DNA of 64,000 bases from Bog-473 sp963791995 (GTDB taxonomy: Bacteria; Actinomycetota; Acidimicrobiia; Acidimicrobiales; RAAP-2). The notes beneath the pieces were generated by a model. It had not been told where the DNA came from and ran no database searches. It saw only the letters and a list, made by a program, of their open reading frames with translations. Positions 56,256 to 63,972 of the stretch are shown piece by piece; position 1 is the first letter of the stretch, and every line of letters begins with the position of its first letter. Made by a program: the position numbers and the translations under genes. The stretch spans positions 1 through 64,000 of the forward strand of contig CAWBUQ010000022.1 in assembly GCA_963791995.1 (NCBI GenBank), written 5' to 3'.

Positions 56256-56924
56256 CTAGGTGGCGAAGAGTGAAGCGACCGGACTCGTGAAGAGTTGGGA
56301 AAGAAGTTCGCCGACGTCACGGTAAACCCGGATGGAGCCAGCTTCACTGAGTTCATGTTGGCTGAAACCACCGGTTTCGACCGTGATGCAAGCGATCCCG
56401 GCTGACCGGGCCGCCTGGACGTCCCAGACGCTGTCGCCGATGGCAAGCGCCCGCCTGGGATCGATGGATGCGTGGGCCATCGCGGTGAGAAAGACTTCGG
56501 GATCGGGTTTTGAGTTGGCGACCTCGTCGGCTGAGGTCTGCCCGTCAATCGCCGCATCTGCGTCCAGGATCTTGCGGAGCCGACCAAGTTCGTCCGCCGG
56601 CGCGGATGTCGCCAACACGACAGCCGGGCCACGGTCATGGATTCGATGGAGTAGATCCTGGGACCCCGGAAAGGGCCTGACGTCATCTATTAGTTCGCCG
56701 TAGCGTCGAGGACGAGCTGCGGTAGCGGCCGGGCTGTCGTGGCCGAGAAGCTCTGGGACCAGCTGATCTCCGCCCATGCCGATGAGCCGGTGAATGGCGT
56801 TCATTGGCGCCCATTCCCCTGCGTCGCGAAAAGCACGAGACCATGCGAGGCAATGGAGGTAGTTGGTGTCCATCAAAGTGCCGTCCACGTCGAAGAGGAC
56901 TCCGGGTCGGAGGGTGTCGGTCAC
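56256..56924 (-). CDS. HAD-superfamily phosphatase (phosphoglycolate phosphatase/beta-PGM-like)
   Basis: 222 residues from GTG at 56924. Motif I VLFDVDGTLMDTNYL (nucleophile Asp and acid Asp), a helical cap to about residue 85 (subfamily IA), motif II LATSAPADE, Lys in NSKPDPEVFL and motif III IGDSVWDVQAA. It removes phosphate from a small sugar phosphate or similar monoester. It starts 1 bp after the STAS gene's true stop, so it is the third gene of a SpoIIE-STAS-HAD operon; a link with stress signalling is implied only by position. Confidence 0.82.
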   Translation of the reverse strand: MTDTLRPGVLFDVDGTLMDTNYLHCLAWSRAFRDAGEWAPMNAIHRLIGMGGDQLVPELLGHDSPAATAARPRRYGELIDDVRPFPGSQDLLHRIHDRGPAVVLATSAPADELGRLRKILDADAAIDGQTSADEVANSKPDPEVFLTAMAHASIDPRRALAIGDSVWDVQAARSAGIACITVETGGFSQHELSEAGSIRVYRDVGELLSQLFTSPVASLFAT

Positions 56925-56925
56925 G

Positions 56926-57271
56926 TCACAGCGACTCGTCCGCCGGGACGATGTCGAGAGTCGTCGTGAGGCCGGTCATTTCAAACAGTCTCCGGATGGA
57001 AGAGGGGGGCGAAAAAAACAGTCAGCGTTCCCTTGACATGATCCAGCCTCCTGTGCGCAGTGACGATTACCGAAATTCCCGTCGAATCCATGAATGTGAC
57101 CTTGGCCAAATCGAGGACCACATGACGAGGGTCTGCGAGCTCAAGGTCGGAGAGGGCGTCGTAAAGGTACGACGCCGTCGATGCATCGAGTTCGCCGGCG
57201 ACGATGACCAGCGTGCGGTCCTCGGATCGCTGAATCTCGATCTCCAATGGGTCTCGCTCATTTGGCTCCAT
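56926..57271 (-). CDS. STAS-domain anti-sigma factor antagonist; homopolymer frameshift
   Basis: ATG at 57271. LEIEIQRSEDRTLVIVAGEL, then DASTASYLYDALSD, then HVVLDLAKVTFMDSTGISVI: the SpoIIAA-type STAS fold with the phosphorylated Ser in MDSTG. Near 57008 a C6/T7 homopolymer shifts the frame. As read the gene stops at 56981; with one base corrected it continues SSIRRLFEMTGLTTTLDI and ends at 56926, which is the normal STAS C-terminus. It would bind an anti-sigma kinase when dephosphorylated. It follows the SpoIIE gene by 10 bp. Confidence 0.8.
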
Positions 57272-57281
57272 GTGCGAGACA

Positions 57282-59144
57282 CTAACGACCCGTCGGATCC
57301 GCGAAGTCAGCGGCCGGCAATGGCGAGACGACTGGAGCTGACGTCGCCCTCGTCTGAGGCGTTAGGTGACGCGTAAGCCCCACGAAGGTGTCGGTGCTGG
57401 GACCATGGACACTGCGTTCCCCGGTTTCCGGCTCGGAGGACACGATGAACCAGGCGGATTTTCCGACGCCGCCGGGTCGCGTGGCCACGCCCCATGTCTG
57501 AGCGAGCAGGTCGACGATCTGCAATCCGCGGCCTCTCACTGCATCTTCCCCGCTATTGAAGAGACGCGGGGTCCCGGGGCCGAAGTCGCGAACCTCGACC
57601 CGTACAGCCGTCTCGTCCAACCGTTCGACGGTCACGTCGAAACGCGAACCGGTATGAATGACCGCATTGCTTGCCAGTTCGGACACCATGAGCTGCACAT
57701 CTGGCATTCGCTCCAATCCAAGCTGCTCGACGCACTCAGCGATGAATCGACGGGCGGCCTTGACTGACGCCGAGTCGGAGGCGAACAACTCGGAGCGAGC
57801 GACCAGCGTTTCAGGACTAGCCGACTCTGCAAAGGGCCGCTCCGCGCGCGGTCGAATACGGAAGGCGAGCACAGCAACGTCGTCGGCGGGCACGTAACGA
57901 CCGATCATCGCGTCCATGAGACCTGCGCACAGACGATCCGGCGCTTCGTCGTGTACGGCACGTCGGAGACGTGCGAATCCGTCGGTGATCACCTCACCTC
58001 TCCGCTCGATGAGGCCGTCGGTATAAAGCACGAATGTGGATCCATCCGCAATCTTCCACCTTGTCGACTGTGCCTCGAGCTCGGCAAGAACGCCGAGTGG
58101 CGGAGCCGGTGGAACGTCCAAAATCAGGGCTTCGCTGTTTGGCTCGATCATCACCGGTGGTGGATGACCAGCAGAGCAGATCCGGATTTCATCGAAGGGC
58201 GGTGCCAGGACGCCACAGATCACGGTTGCCATGGCACCGGGTTCAAAATACTGAAGCTTACGGTTCGCGGCCCGCAGAACATCTTCTGGAGACATCCCCA
58301 AGAGGGCGTACGCGCGCAGCGCACTCCTGAGCCTGCCCATAACGATCGCTGGGTTGAGCCCGTGGCCGGCGACGTCGCCGGTCATGACCCAGACGTCGCC
58401 GCTCGGGAGTTCGAAGGCGTCGTACCAGTCACCCCCGACATCCCCGCGCTCCGCAGGAACGTAGCGGCTTGCGAATTCAATCTGGGGGTGTGTAAGCAGC
58501 CTGGATGGCAAAAGGCTGCGCTGCAATACCGCCGCGGCGCGGCGTTCTGCGACAGCGACACCGGCCTGGGCCGCCACCGCGAGCTTGTCGGCGACAAGCT
58601 CGAGCAGCATGATGGCATCCTTGTCGAATGTTCGGTCGCTGAATGAGCCCACGTGGAGCACGCCCGTGAGCTCTCCTCCGGCGATGAGCGGGACGCCCAA
58701 CATCGAGTGGATGCCCTTTTCCCAAAGGATCGGATTGGCCACCGTCGAAGCGTTGACGCGATCGAGAATCACCGGACGACGCTCGGCGGCAACACGTCCA
58801 GCGAAGCCAACCCCGACGGGGATCCGCACCCCTTGCCGCACCTCCTCCTCCAGTCCACGGGCCGCTCTGGCGACGAGCTGATTGGCCGAAGGCTCCAGCA
58901 GAAGCACGGCGGCGGTGTCGCAATGGAGGAGTTCGAGGGCACGGTCGAGGAGCACGGGGAACAGTTCGTCAAGGTCAAGAGAGCCAAGCGACACCTCGTT
59001 GACCGACCGGACGGCCCGCAGGTTTACAGCCGCCTGAACACCACCGTCTGCGCCATTGGCCCATTCGTGCGGTTCGTGCGAACGATCGCGTAATCCAGCG
59101 TTCTCCGTCCTCGGGGCCGGATCGGGCTGGATTTCATTAAGCAC
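57282..59144 (-). CDS. GAF-SpoIIE phosphatase-HATPase partner-switching protein
   Basis: 620 residues. An N-terminal GAF sensor (about 45-205) has LFPVLLDRALELLHCDTAAV and GIHSMLGVPLIAGGELTGVL. The PP2C/SpoIIE domain (about 215-430) has ERGDVGGDWYDAFEL (metal Asp), VMTGDVAGHGLNPA and FVLYTDGLIERRGE. A GHKL ATPase domain (about 470-580) has LMVSELASNAVIHTGSRFDV (N box), VEVRDFGPGTPR and GRGLQIVDLLA. So one protein carries both the phosphatase that activates STAS and the kinase-type anti-sigma module, as in actinobacterial RsbU-W fusions. It leads the STAS-HAD operon. Confidence 0.88.
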   Translation of the reverse strand: MLNEIQPDPAPRTENAGLRDRSHEPHEWANGADGGVQAAVNLRAVRSVNEVSLGSLDLDELFPVLLDRALELLHCDTAAVLLLEPSANQLVARAARGLEEEVRQGVRIPVGVGFAGRVAAERRPVILDRVNASTVANPILWEKGIHSMLGVPLIAGGELTGVLHVGSFSDRTFDKDAIMLLELVADKLAVAAQAGVAVAERRAAAVLQRSLLPSRLLTHPQIEFASRYVPAERGDVGGDWYDAFELPSGDVWVMTGDVAGHGLNPAIVMGRLRSALRAYALLGMSPEDVLRAANRKLQYFEPGAMATVICGVLAPPFDEIRICSAGHPPPVMIEPNSEALILDVPPAPPLGVLAELEAQSTRWKIADGSTFVLYTDGLIERRGEVITDGFARLRRAVHDEAPDRLCAGLMDAMIGRYVPADDVAVLAFRIRPRAERPFAESASPETLVARSELFASDSASVKAARRFIAECVEQLGLERMPDVQLMVSELASNAVIHTGSRFDVTVERLDETAVRVEVRDFGPGTPRLFNSGEDAVRGRGLQIVDLLAQTWGVATRPGGVGKSAWFIVSSEPETGERSVHGPSTDTFVGLTRHLTPQTRATSAPVVSPLPAADFADPTGR

Positions 59145-59578
59145 AGGGACCAGGCATACCCCCTCGCGGCCTTACTCAACCACGGGCGTTGCGTGCCAGG
59201 ACCTGGACCCTCGTCAGTGTGCCTTTCCAGGTCTTGGCGAACCACCTGGTTCGGAGAGGGGTGAACGGGACGAGGGATGAGACCGGCGCGACTGGCTGCT
59301 GGACCATCCGAACCTCTTCGGATGCATGGCCGCGTTGTTCGACCAACGTCGCTGACAACCCTCGATCCATCTTCTTGACATCGCGTTGGAGCCGCCTCAA
59401 GGCTCTTTTGTTCAGTTTGAGTTGAAGTCCCGCGGGTAGAGCGAAAGCGCTTCGTGGAATCGCGGCACGGTTGACGTCCGCGACGAAAGGGGACGTGATG
59501 CGACCGGCACCACCGAGAACACATGGTCCAGATCGAAAGAAGGAGTGGGTAGAGAAGACATGACGAAAACCAAAACCG
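59145..59578. other. Divergent intergenic region upstream of the four-gene cassette
   Basis: Lies between spoIIE-like (minus) and the acyl-CoA dehydrogenase-like gene (plus). A minus-strand frame at 59176-59400 (RRLQRDVKKMDRGL, then VQQPVAPVSSLVPFTPLRTR) is protein-like but starts at TTG without a ribosome site and matches nothing I know. The promoters of both units must be here; I cannot name a confident -35/-10 pair. Confidence 0.35.
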
Positions 59579-60634
59579 GTGGCTGAGCACGAGTCGATTC
59601 CTTGCCGCGATGTACGGCCGCTCGGAGATTTTCAAAGTGCTCCGAACGACGCTGTCCTGGATGTAGCCGGATCCCGGGAAGTGGTTCCCGGACGTGCGTT
59701 CGCGCGTGCCTGCCAGGAGGCGGACACCTGGCCGCTCCCAGGGCAGGGCCACACCCAGTACCGGCTTGAACTGCTCGCCCGGTTGTCCAGCAAGGACGTC
59801 GTATTAGGTCGCTTGGTGGAGGCACACGCAGACGCAGTGGCCATCTTGTACGAGCTCCGGGCTGACTTTGAGCTCCTACCCACCTCGGGCATCACTCGGC
59901 GCTGGGGTGTCTGGGCGGCTGGGCCCTCCGACGGGGTGGTTGCGTCCCAGGACAAGGACGGCTGGCGCGTGTCGGGCAGCAAGCAGTGGTGTTCGGGCGC
60001 CGGCTTCGTGACTCATGCACTGGTGGATGCCTCAAGCATCGACGGGCAGCGACTCTTCGAGATCGACCTTTCAGATCCGGGGGTGACCCGGGGCGTGCGC
60101 GACTGGGCCGGCCCGGGGATGGTCAGGGCCGACACCCGTCGGGTCGACTTCCTCAGAGTGCCGGCCCGGGCGATAGGAGAGCCCGGCGAGTATCTCTGCA
60201 GGCCGGGTTTCTGGGCGGGGTCGGTCGGCGTCGCGGCTTGCTGGCACGGCGGCACGGCCGCGGTTGCGGATGCGTTGCTCGACCCCGCTGAGACGAAAGC
60301 TGATACGCACACGCTGGTGCATTTGGGAGCGATCTATGCGGCACTCCTTCAGAACAGATCGATGCTCCGCGAGGCGGGCCGGTCTATCGATGAAGAGCCG
60401 ACTGCAGATTTCGCAGTCCTCGCGCGCGCCCTTCGGACCGCCGTTGAAAGGAACGCGACAGCGGTGGTCGATCGGGTGGGTCGTGCTCTCGGGCCTCGTC
60501 CGCTGGCTTACGACGAAGGTCATGCTCAGGCTGTGCACGACCTGCAGATCTACATCCGCCAGGATCATGCCGAACGTGACCTCGAGCGCCTCGGCCGCGA
60601 CCTGGTCGACGGAGACGTGTCGTGGCCGGTCTGA
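59579..60634 (+). CDS. Acyl-CoA dehydrogenase-like flavoprotein
   Basis: 351 residues, shorter than the usual 380-400. RRWGVWAAGPSDGVVASQDK and GWRVSGSKQWCSGAGFVTHA are the ACAD middle domain (flavin-contacting strands). The N-terminal helical domain is short, and the C-terminal helices hold LGAIYAALLQNRSML and QDHAERDLERLGRDLV. I cannot place the usual catalytic Glu. It may bind FAD and act on an acyl or amine substrate other than CoA. The GTG start is used. The stop lies inside the PIG-L gene (12-bp overlap), first of four overlapping genes. Confidence 0.7.
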   Translation: MAEHESIPCRDVRPLGDFQSAPNDAVLDVAGSREVVPGRAFARACQEADTWPLPGQGHTQYRLELLARLSSKDVVLGRLVEAHADAVAILYELRADFELLPTSGITRRWGVWAAGPSDGVVASQDKDGWRVSGSKQWCSGAGFVTHALVDASSIDGQRLFEIDLSDPGVTRGVRDWAGPGMVRADTRRVDFLRVPARAIGEPGEYLCRPGFWAGSVGVAACWHGGTAAVADALLDPAETKADTHTLVHLGAIYAALLQNRSMLREAGRSIDEEPTADFAVLARALRTAVERNATAVVDRVGRALGPRPLAYDEGHAQAVHDLQIYIRQDHAERDLERLGRDLVDGDVSWPV

Positions 60635-61341
60635 CGAAACACTCTCTTGACGGCATCGGGAACGACGAGTCCGTCTGGTTGGCCTGCGCCGAGCTCCGCT
60701 GTCTCGACCGGTGCGCAGTGGAGCCTCCGGACTCGGGACGGGTCGTGGTGATCGCGCCGCATCCAGACGATGAGATCCTCGGGGCGGGGGGTACGACAGC
60801 GGCCTTGGCCGCCCGAGGAGCAAGAGTCGTCTTGATCGCAGTTACCGATGGTGAGGCCAGCACTCCCGAACGCGCCGAAGAATTGCGAAAGATTCGCCCT
60901 CGCGAATCCGCACGTGCCGCCGCGAGGCTGGGGACGACTCCGTATGTCAGGCACTCGCTCAAACTCCCCGATGGTCATGTGCGCGCAAAGGACGTTGAGG
61001 CGCCGTTGGTCTCGCTGCTCCAGCCCGGTGACCTTGTCCTGGCCCCATGGGCACAAGACGGTCACCCCGACCATGACGAAGTCGGTCTGGCAGCTGCACG
61101 TGCCTGTCAAAGAGCTGACGTGCGTTTCCTGGCGTATCTGGTTTGGGCCTGGCATTGGGCACAGCCTTCCGAGCTTCCGTGGGAGAAGGCCTTCCGGGTC
61201 GAGCTCGACGACGCGACGGCGTGGCGCAAGCGGAGAGCAGTGCAGTGCTTCACATCGCAACTGACGGGTCCGGAGCCCGTTCTGAGCGCGACCACCGTGC
61301 GCCGGCTCACGAGGGACTTTGAAGTGTTCGTCGCACCATGA
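60622..61341 (+). CDS. PIG-L/LmbE family N-deacetylase
   Basis: 239 residues. The zinc motif is VVVIAPHPDDEILGAGGTTA (HPDDE), with the second His in DGHPDHDEVGLAAA (HxxH/HPDH). The fold is Rossmann-like, as in MshB and GlcNAc-PI deacetylase, which remove acetyl from N-acetylglucosamine derivatives. The N-terminal 40 residues precede the catalytic domain and are not recognised. The GTG start lies within the ACAD gene, and the stop overlaps the next ATG by 4 bases. Probable role is deacetylation of an aminosugar made by the cassette. Confidence 0.85.
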   Translation: MAGLTKHSLDGIGNDESVWLACAELRCLDRCAVEPPDSGRVVVIAPHPDDEILGAGGTTAALAARGARVVLIAVTDGEASTPERAEELRKIRPRESARAAARLGTTPYVRHSLKLPDGHVRAKDVEAPLVSLLQPGDLVLAPWAQDGHPDHDEVGLAAARACQRADVRFLAYLVWAWHWAQPSELPWEKAFRVELDDATAWRKRRAVQCFTSQLTGPEPVLSATTVRRLTRDFEVFVAP

Positions 61342-61952
61342 CGCTCGAGGCCCCTTACTTCGACCGCCTCTACGCCGCCGAGCCGGATCCCTGGGAATTC
61401 CGGTCCCGGCCTTATGAGATCCGCAAACGAGCTTTGACGCTCGCTTGCCTCCCCGCACTCCGATATTCGACGGCATTCGAACCGGGATGCTCGATCGGCG
61501 TTCTGACGTCGGAGCTGGCCTCGCGTAGCGATCGGGTCTTGTCTATGGACCTCTCCGCACTCGCTCTGGCGTCGGCCGCGCAGTCCGTTCCGCCCAACGT
61601 CGAGCTGCGGCAAGGAGCCATCCCGCGTGATTGGCCGGCAGAATCGTTCGAACTCGTCGTCCTCTCCGAGGTCGGCTATTACCTCGACCCAGGCGATTGC
61701 CGGCTTCTCGGGGAACTGGCCGCGACAGGCGCAACTGACCTCGTCATCGTGCACTGGCGGCACCCGGTCGATGACTATCCCCTGTCCGGGGATGAGGTGC
61801 ACCGCATTCTGGCGAAGACGAGCTCTGGGGCAGGTATGACGCGCCTGGTCGAGCACACCGAGCACGACTTCCGCCTGGACGTCTGGAGTCATGACAAGCG
61901 ATCAGTCGCGCTTCGGACCGGCGTGCCTCATCAGGCTGCGACACAAGAATGA
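61338..61952 (+). CDS. NodS-like SAM-dependent methyltransferase
   Basis: 204 residues. FDRLYAAEPDPWEFRSRPYE then RKRALTLACLP is the NodS-family opening, FEPGCSIGVLTSELA is motif I (SAM-binding), and FELVVLSEVGYYL motif post-I/II. NodS methylates the free amine of the terminal glucosamine in rhizobial Nod factors after NodB removes the acetyl group. The same order (deacetylase then methyltransferase) occurs here. Start ATGA overlaps the previous stop; its end overlaps the next ATG. The methyl acceptor is not known. Confidence 0.82.
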   Translation: MTLEAPYFDRLYAAEPDPWEFRSRPYEIRKRALTLACLPALRYSTAFEPGCSIGVLTSELASRSDRVLSMDLSALALASAAQSVPPNVELRQGAIPRDWPAESFELVVLSEVGYYLDPGDCRLLGELAATGATDLVIVHWRHPVDDYPLSGDEVHRILAKTSSGAGMTRLVEHTEHDFRLDVWSHDKRSVALRTGVPHQAATQE

Positions 61953-62638
61953 ATGTGCCAATCCGGCAGCTCTGCGTTGTCGTCCCCGCTCACGACGAGG
62001 AGGTGGTCGTGGGTCGTTGTCTCGAATCCCTCAACCGCGCCGCCCGGGCCGTGTCGCTTCCCGTGACGGTCCTGGTCGTGCTGGACGATTGTAGCGATCG
62101 TACGGAGCAGATCTGTCGTTCGTTTCCCGTCGCCGTGCTTGCGGTTAGTGCTCGCTCAGTAGGAGTGGCTCGTCATGCCGGCATCACCACACTCCTCTCG
62201 GGTACGGAGGATCCCGCGACGACCTGGGTCTCTAACACCGACGCCGATTCGGTCGTCCCGGTCACCTGGTTGCGCGACCAGTTGGACCTCGCCTCCTCTG
62301 GAGCGGATGTGGTCGTGGGCACAGTGGGGCTTTCCGACGAAGAGAGCGACCTGGGAAGGGATTTCAGAGCCATGTATTCGTTGGGTGTCAGCCGAGGCAA
62401 TGGGCACGACCATGTGCACGGAGCCAATTTTGGGCTTCGCGCCAGCGCCTATCTGGACGTTGACGGATTCCCAGCGCTGGCTGTTCACGAGGACCGCTCT
62501 CTCCTTCGGCGGCTCGACGCTTCGGGCTTCACGATCGTCCGGTCGACTCGAATTCGCGTCGAGACCAGTGCTCGACTCGTGGGGCGGTGCGAAGGAGGCT
62601 TCGCCACCGCACTACGCCAGCTGAGTATCGCGAGCTGA
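61949..62638 (+). CDS. Family 2 glycosyltransferase
   Basis: 229 residues. The GT-A start is LCVVVPAHDEEVVVGRCLES, nucleotide-binding DDCSDRT, metal DxD as NTDADSVVP, then GHDHVHGANFGLRASAYLDV and the catalytic-base region ALAVHEDRSLLRRLDA (ED). There are no transmembrane helices, so it is cytosolic and smaller than NodC/chitin synthases. The donor sugar is unknown; UDP-GlcNAc would suit the neighbouring deacetylase. It is the last gene of the cassette and overlaps the methyltransferase stop. Confidence 0.85.
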   Translation: MNVPIRQLCVVVPAHDEEVVVGRCLESLNRAARAVSLPVTVLVVLDDCSDRTEQICRSFPVAVLAVSARSVGVARHAGITTLLSGTEDPATTWVSNTDADSVVPVTWLRDQLDLASSGADVVVGTVGLSDEESDLGRDFRAMYSLGVSRGNGHDHVHGANFGLRASAYLDVDGFPALAVHEDRSLLRRLDASGFTIVRSTRIRVETSARLVGRCEGGFATALRQLSIAS

Positions 62639-62683
62639 CATCCTGAGACGAGCGCCGGGCTTGATTCTCGACGCAAATAACTT

Positions 62684-62818
62684 GTGCTGCTCCCCCCGCC
62701 GATTTGGAATCCCGAGCATGTCCCGGTCGCCGAGCGGCTCGAGGTCGAGCTTTACAAGACGAACGATGAAGATCGTCTACTCATTGGGCATCTTTGTCCG
62801 ACCAAGGGTTTGCGCTAG
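62684..62818 (+). CDS. Small hypothetical protein (44 residues), tentative
   Basis: GTG at 62684 directly after an in-frame TAA; TAG at 62816-62818. LLPPPIWNPEHVPVAERLEV is followed by YKTNDEDRLLIGHLCPTKGL. It reads like a real protein segment but has no ribosome site and no family match that I know. It may be a remnant. Confidence 0.3.
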   Translation: MLLPPPIWNPEHVPVAERLEVELYKTNDEDRLLIGHLCPTKGLR

Positions 62819-62842
62819 GGGACAGAGGGGCAATGCCCACTC

Positions 62843-62986
62843 GTGCTCTTCGACATCGTTGTGGCGATCATCATCGTTGCGATCGCGGCTGCTCTCGGAA
62901 TCACCGTCCACCCCATTCTCTGGGTGATTGTGATCGTTGCTGTTCTCTGGCTCTTCGGCCGAAGTCGAAGCCGCGCTCGCGCCTGA
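62843..62986 (+). CDS. Small hydrophobic membrane protein (47 residues)
   Basis: GTG at 62843 with CAGAGGGG about 10 bases upstream; TGA at 62984-62986. Two hydrophobic stretches (IVVAIIIVAIAAALG and ILWVIVIVAVLWLFG), a short polar turn between them, and an Arg/Ser-rich end (RSRSRARA). The layout is like the lmo0937/DUF5670 hydrophobic peptides. No function known. Confidence 0.5.
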   Translation: MLFDIVVAIIIVAIAAALGITVHPILWVIVIVAVLWLFGRSRSRARA

Positions 62987-63328
62987 GGGGCCGCACTCGG
63001 CGACCGCCGTCTTCGACTCCTGGCAGATCTTTGGTGGCAGGGACGACCGAGTGGGCCTCGGCCGCGATTGGCGGATCGTCCGCGGGGGTTGATGCAATCC
63101 AGTCTCAGCAGTCTCGTGGTGTCATTGTCTGATCGCCACGGCCGTCCCGAGCGATCGTCACGAGATGCGGACTCCGTCCCAACTTTGGCCGCACAGTGCG
63201 TCGGGTCTGGCTCTATCCCGCGGACTTCCGGCAACCTAGGTCTGGCTCGATGTGATGACGGCGACCCTACCTGCGGGTCATGGCGGGGGACCTTCCTCCA
63301 CACGACAAAAAAACGGTCCTTTGAGGGG
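62987..63328. other. Intergenic stretch before hsp20
   Basis: No gene supported. Short frames on both strands lack starts with ribosome sites. The hsp20 control region follows. Confidence 0.4.
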
Positions 63329-63358
63329 TTGGCACTCTCGGGTGGAGACTGCTAAAAT
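63329..63358 (+). promoter_or_regulatory. CIRCE-like HrcA operator overlapping the hsp20 promoter
   Basis: ttggcactc (63329-63337), a 9-bp spacer and gactgctaa (63347-63355) match the CIRCE consensus TTAGCACTC-N9-GAGTGCTAA with one mismatch per arm and the exact spacer length. A promoter fits within it: -35 ttggca at 63329-63334 and -10 taaaat at 63353-63358, 18 bp apart. HrcA bound here would block transcription, and heat would release it. Confidence 0.75.
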
Positions 63359-63424
63359 CTCGGTGTCACCGCCAGGATGGCGGGCGCAAGAGAGAGCACA
63401 TGCGCACGTAGGAGGTGATTGGTC

Positions 63425-63868
63425 ATGGCTCTTGTACGTAGTGACCCGTTCCGAGACGTCGACCGGCTTTTCCAGCAGCTTTGGACAGCCCAGCAGAACG
63501 GACCCAAGTCCATGGCAATGCCCATGGACGCCTACCGCAAGGACGAGTCGTTCTTACTGCAGTTGGACCTGCCAGGCGTGCAACCCGACTCAGTAGATCT
63601 CACCGTGGAGGACAATGTCCTCACTATCACGGCCGAGCGACCAGCCCCGCCCCAAAACGAAGGCGTTGAGTCGGTGATCGCTGAACGGCCCTTTGGCAAC
63701 TTCACTCGGCAGGTCGTGCTGGGGAAGACGCTCGACACCGAGCACATTCAGGCGAGCTACGAGGCCGGAGTTTTGACTGTGATCATTCCGGTCGCCGAAA
63801 AGGCAAAGCCGCGCCGCATTGAAGTGAGCTCGACCGGGGAGAAGGAACTCTCCGCAACGGTTAGCTGA
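63425..63868 (+). CDS. Small heat-shock protein Hsp20
   Basis: 147 residues from ATG at 63425; GGAGGTGAT at 63411-63419 is close to the ideal ribosome site and sets the start (TTG at 63419 is rejected). The alpha-crystallin domain is MDAYRKDESFLLQLDLPGV, VDLTVEDNVLTITAERP, FGNFTRQVVLGKTLD and YEAGVLTVIIPVAE (the A-x-x-x-G-V-L signature). The N-terminal arm has DPFRDVDRLFQQLW; the tail ends RRIEVSSTG. It holds unfolded proteins in soluble oligomers in an ATP-independent way. The CIRCE-like operator lies 67 bp upstream. Confidence 0.92.
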   Translation: MALVRSDPFRDVDRLFQQLWTAQQNGPKSMAMPMDAYRKDESFLLQLDLPGVQPDSVDLTVEDNVLTITAERPAPPQNEGVESVIAERPFGNFTRQVVLGKTLDTEHIQASYEAGVLTVIIPVAEKAKPRRIEVSSTGEKELSATVS

Positions 63869-63878
63869 ATCCGCGATT

Positions 63879-63919
63879 CCGCTCATGGCCGTAGGGAGTC
63901 TTCCTATGGCCATGAGCGG
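63879..63919 (+). terminator. Hairpin after hsp20
   Basis: A perfect 12-bp stem, ccgctcatggcc (63879-63890) and ggccatgagcgg (63908-63919), continued inward by taggga/ttccta. No T-run follows, so it may be a factor-dependent terminator or a transcript-stabilising hairpin. Confidence 0.6.
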
Positions 63920-63972
63920 TCGTCGGCTGACGGTGGTTGCGGGTCCAAAACCTCTCAGGAGGACGTTGCGCT

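Noticed and set aside
59412..59825. Reverse-strand frame of 137 codons upstream of the four-gene cassette
   Set aside because: It runs antisense into the ACAD-like gene and has no domain or ribosome site; its end (RFHEALSLYPRDFN) looks protein-like but is not enough.
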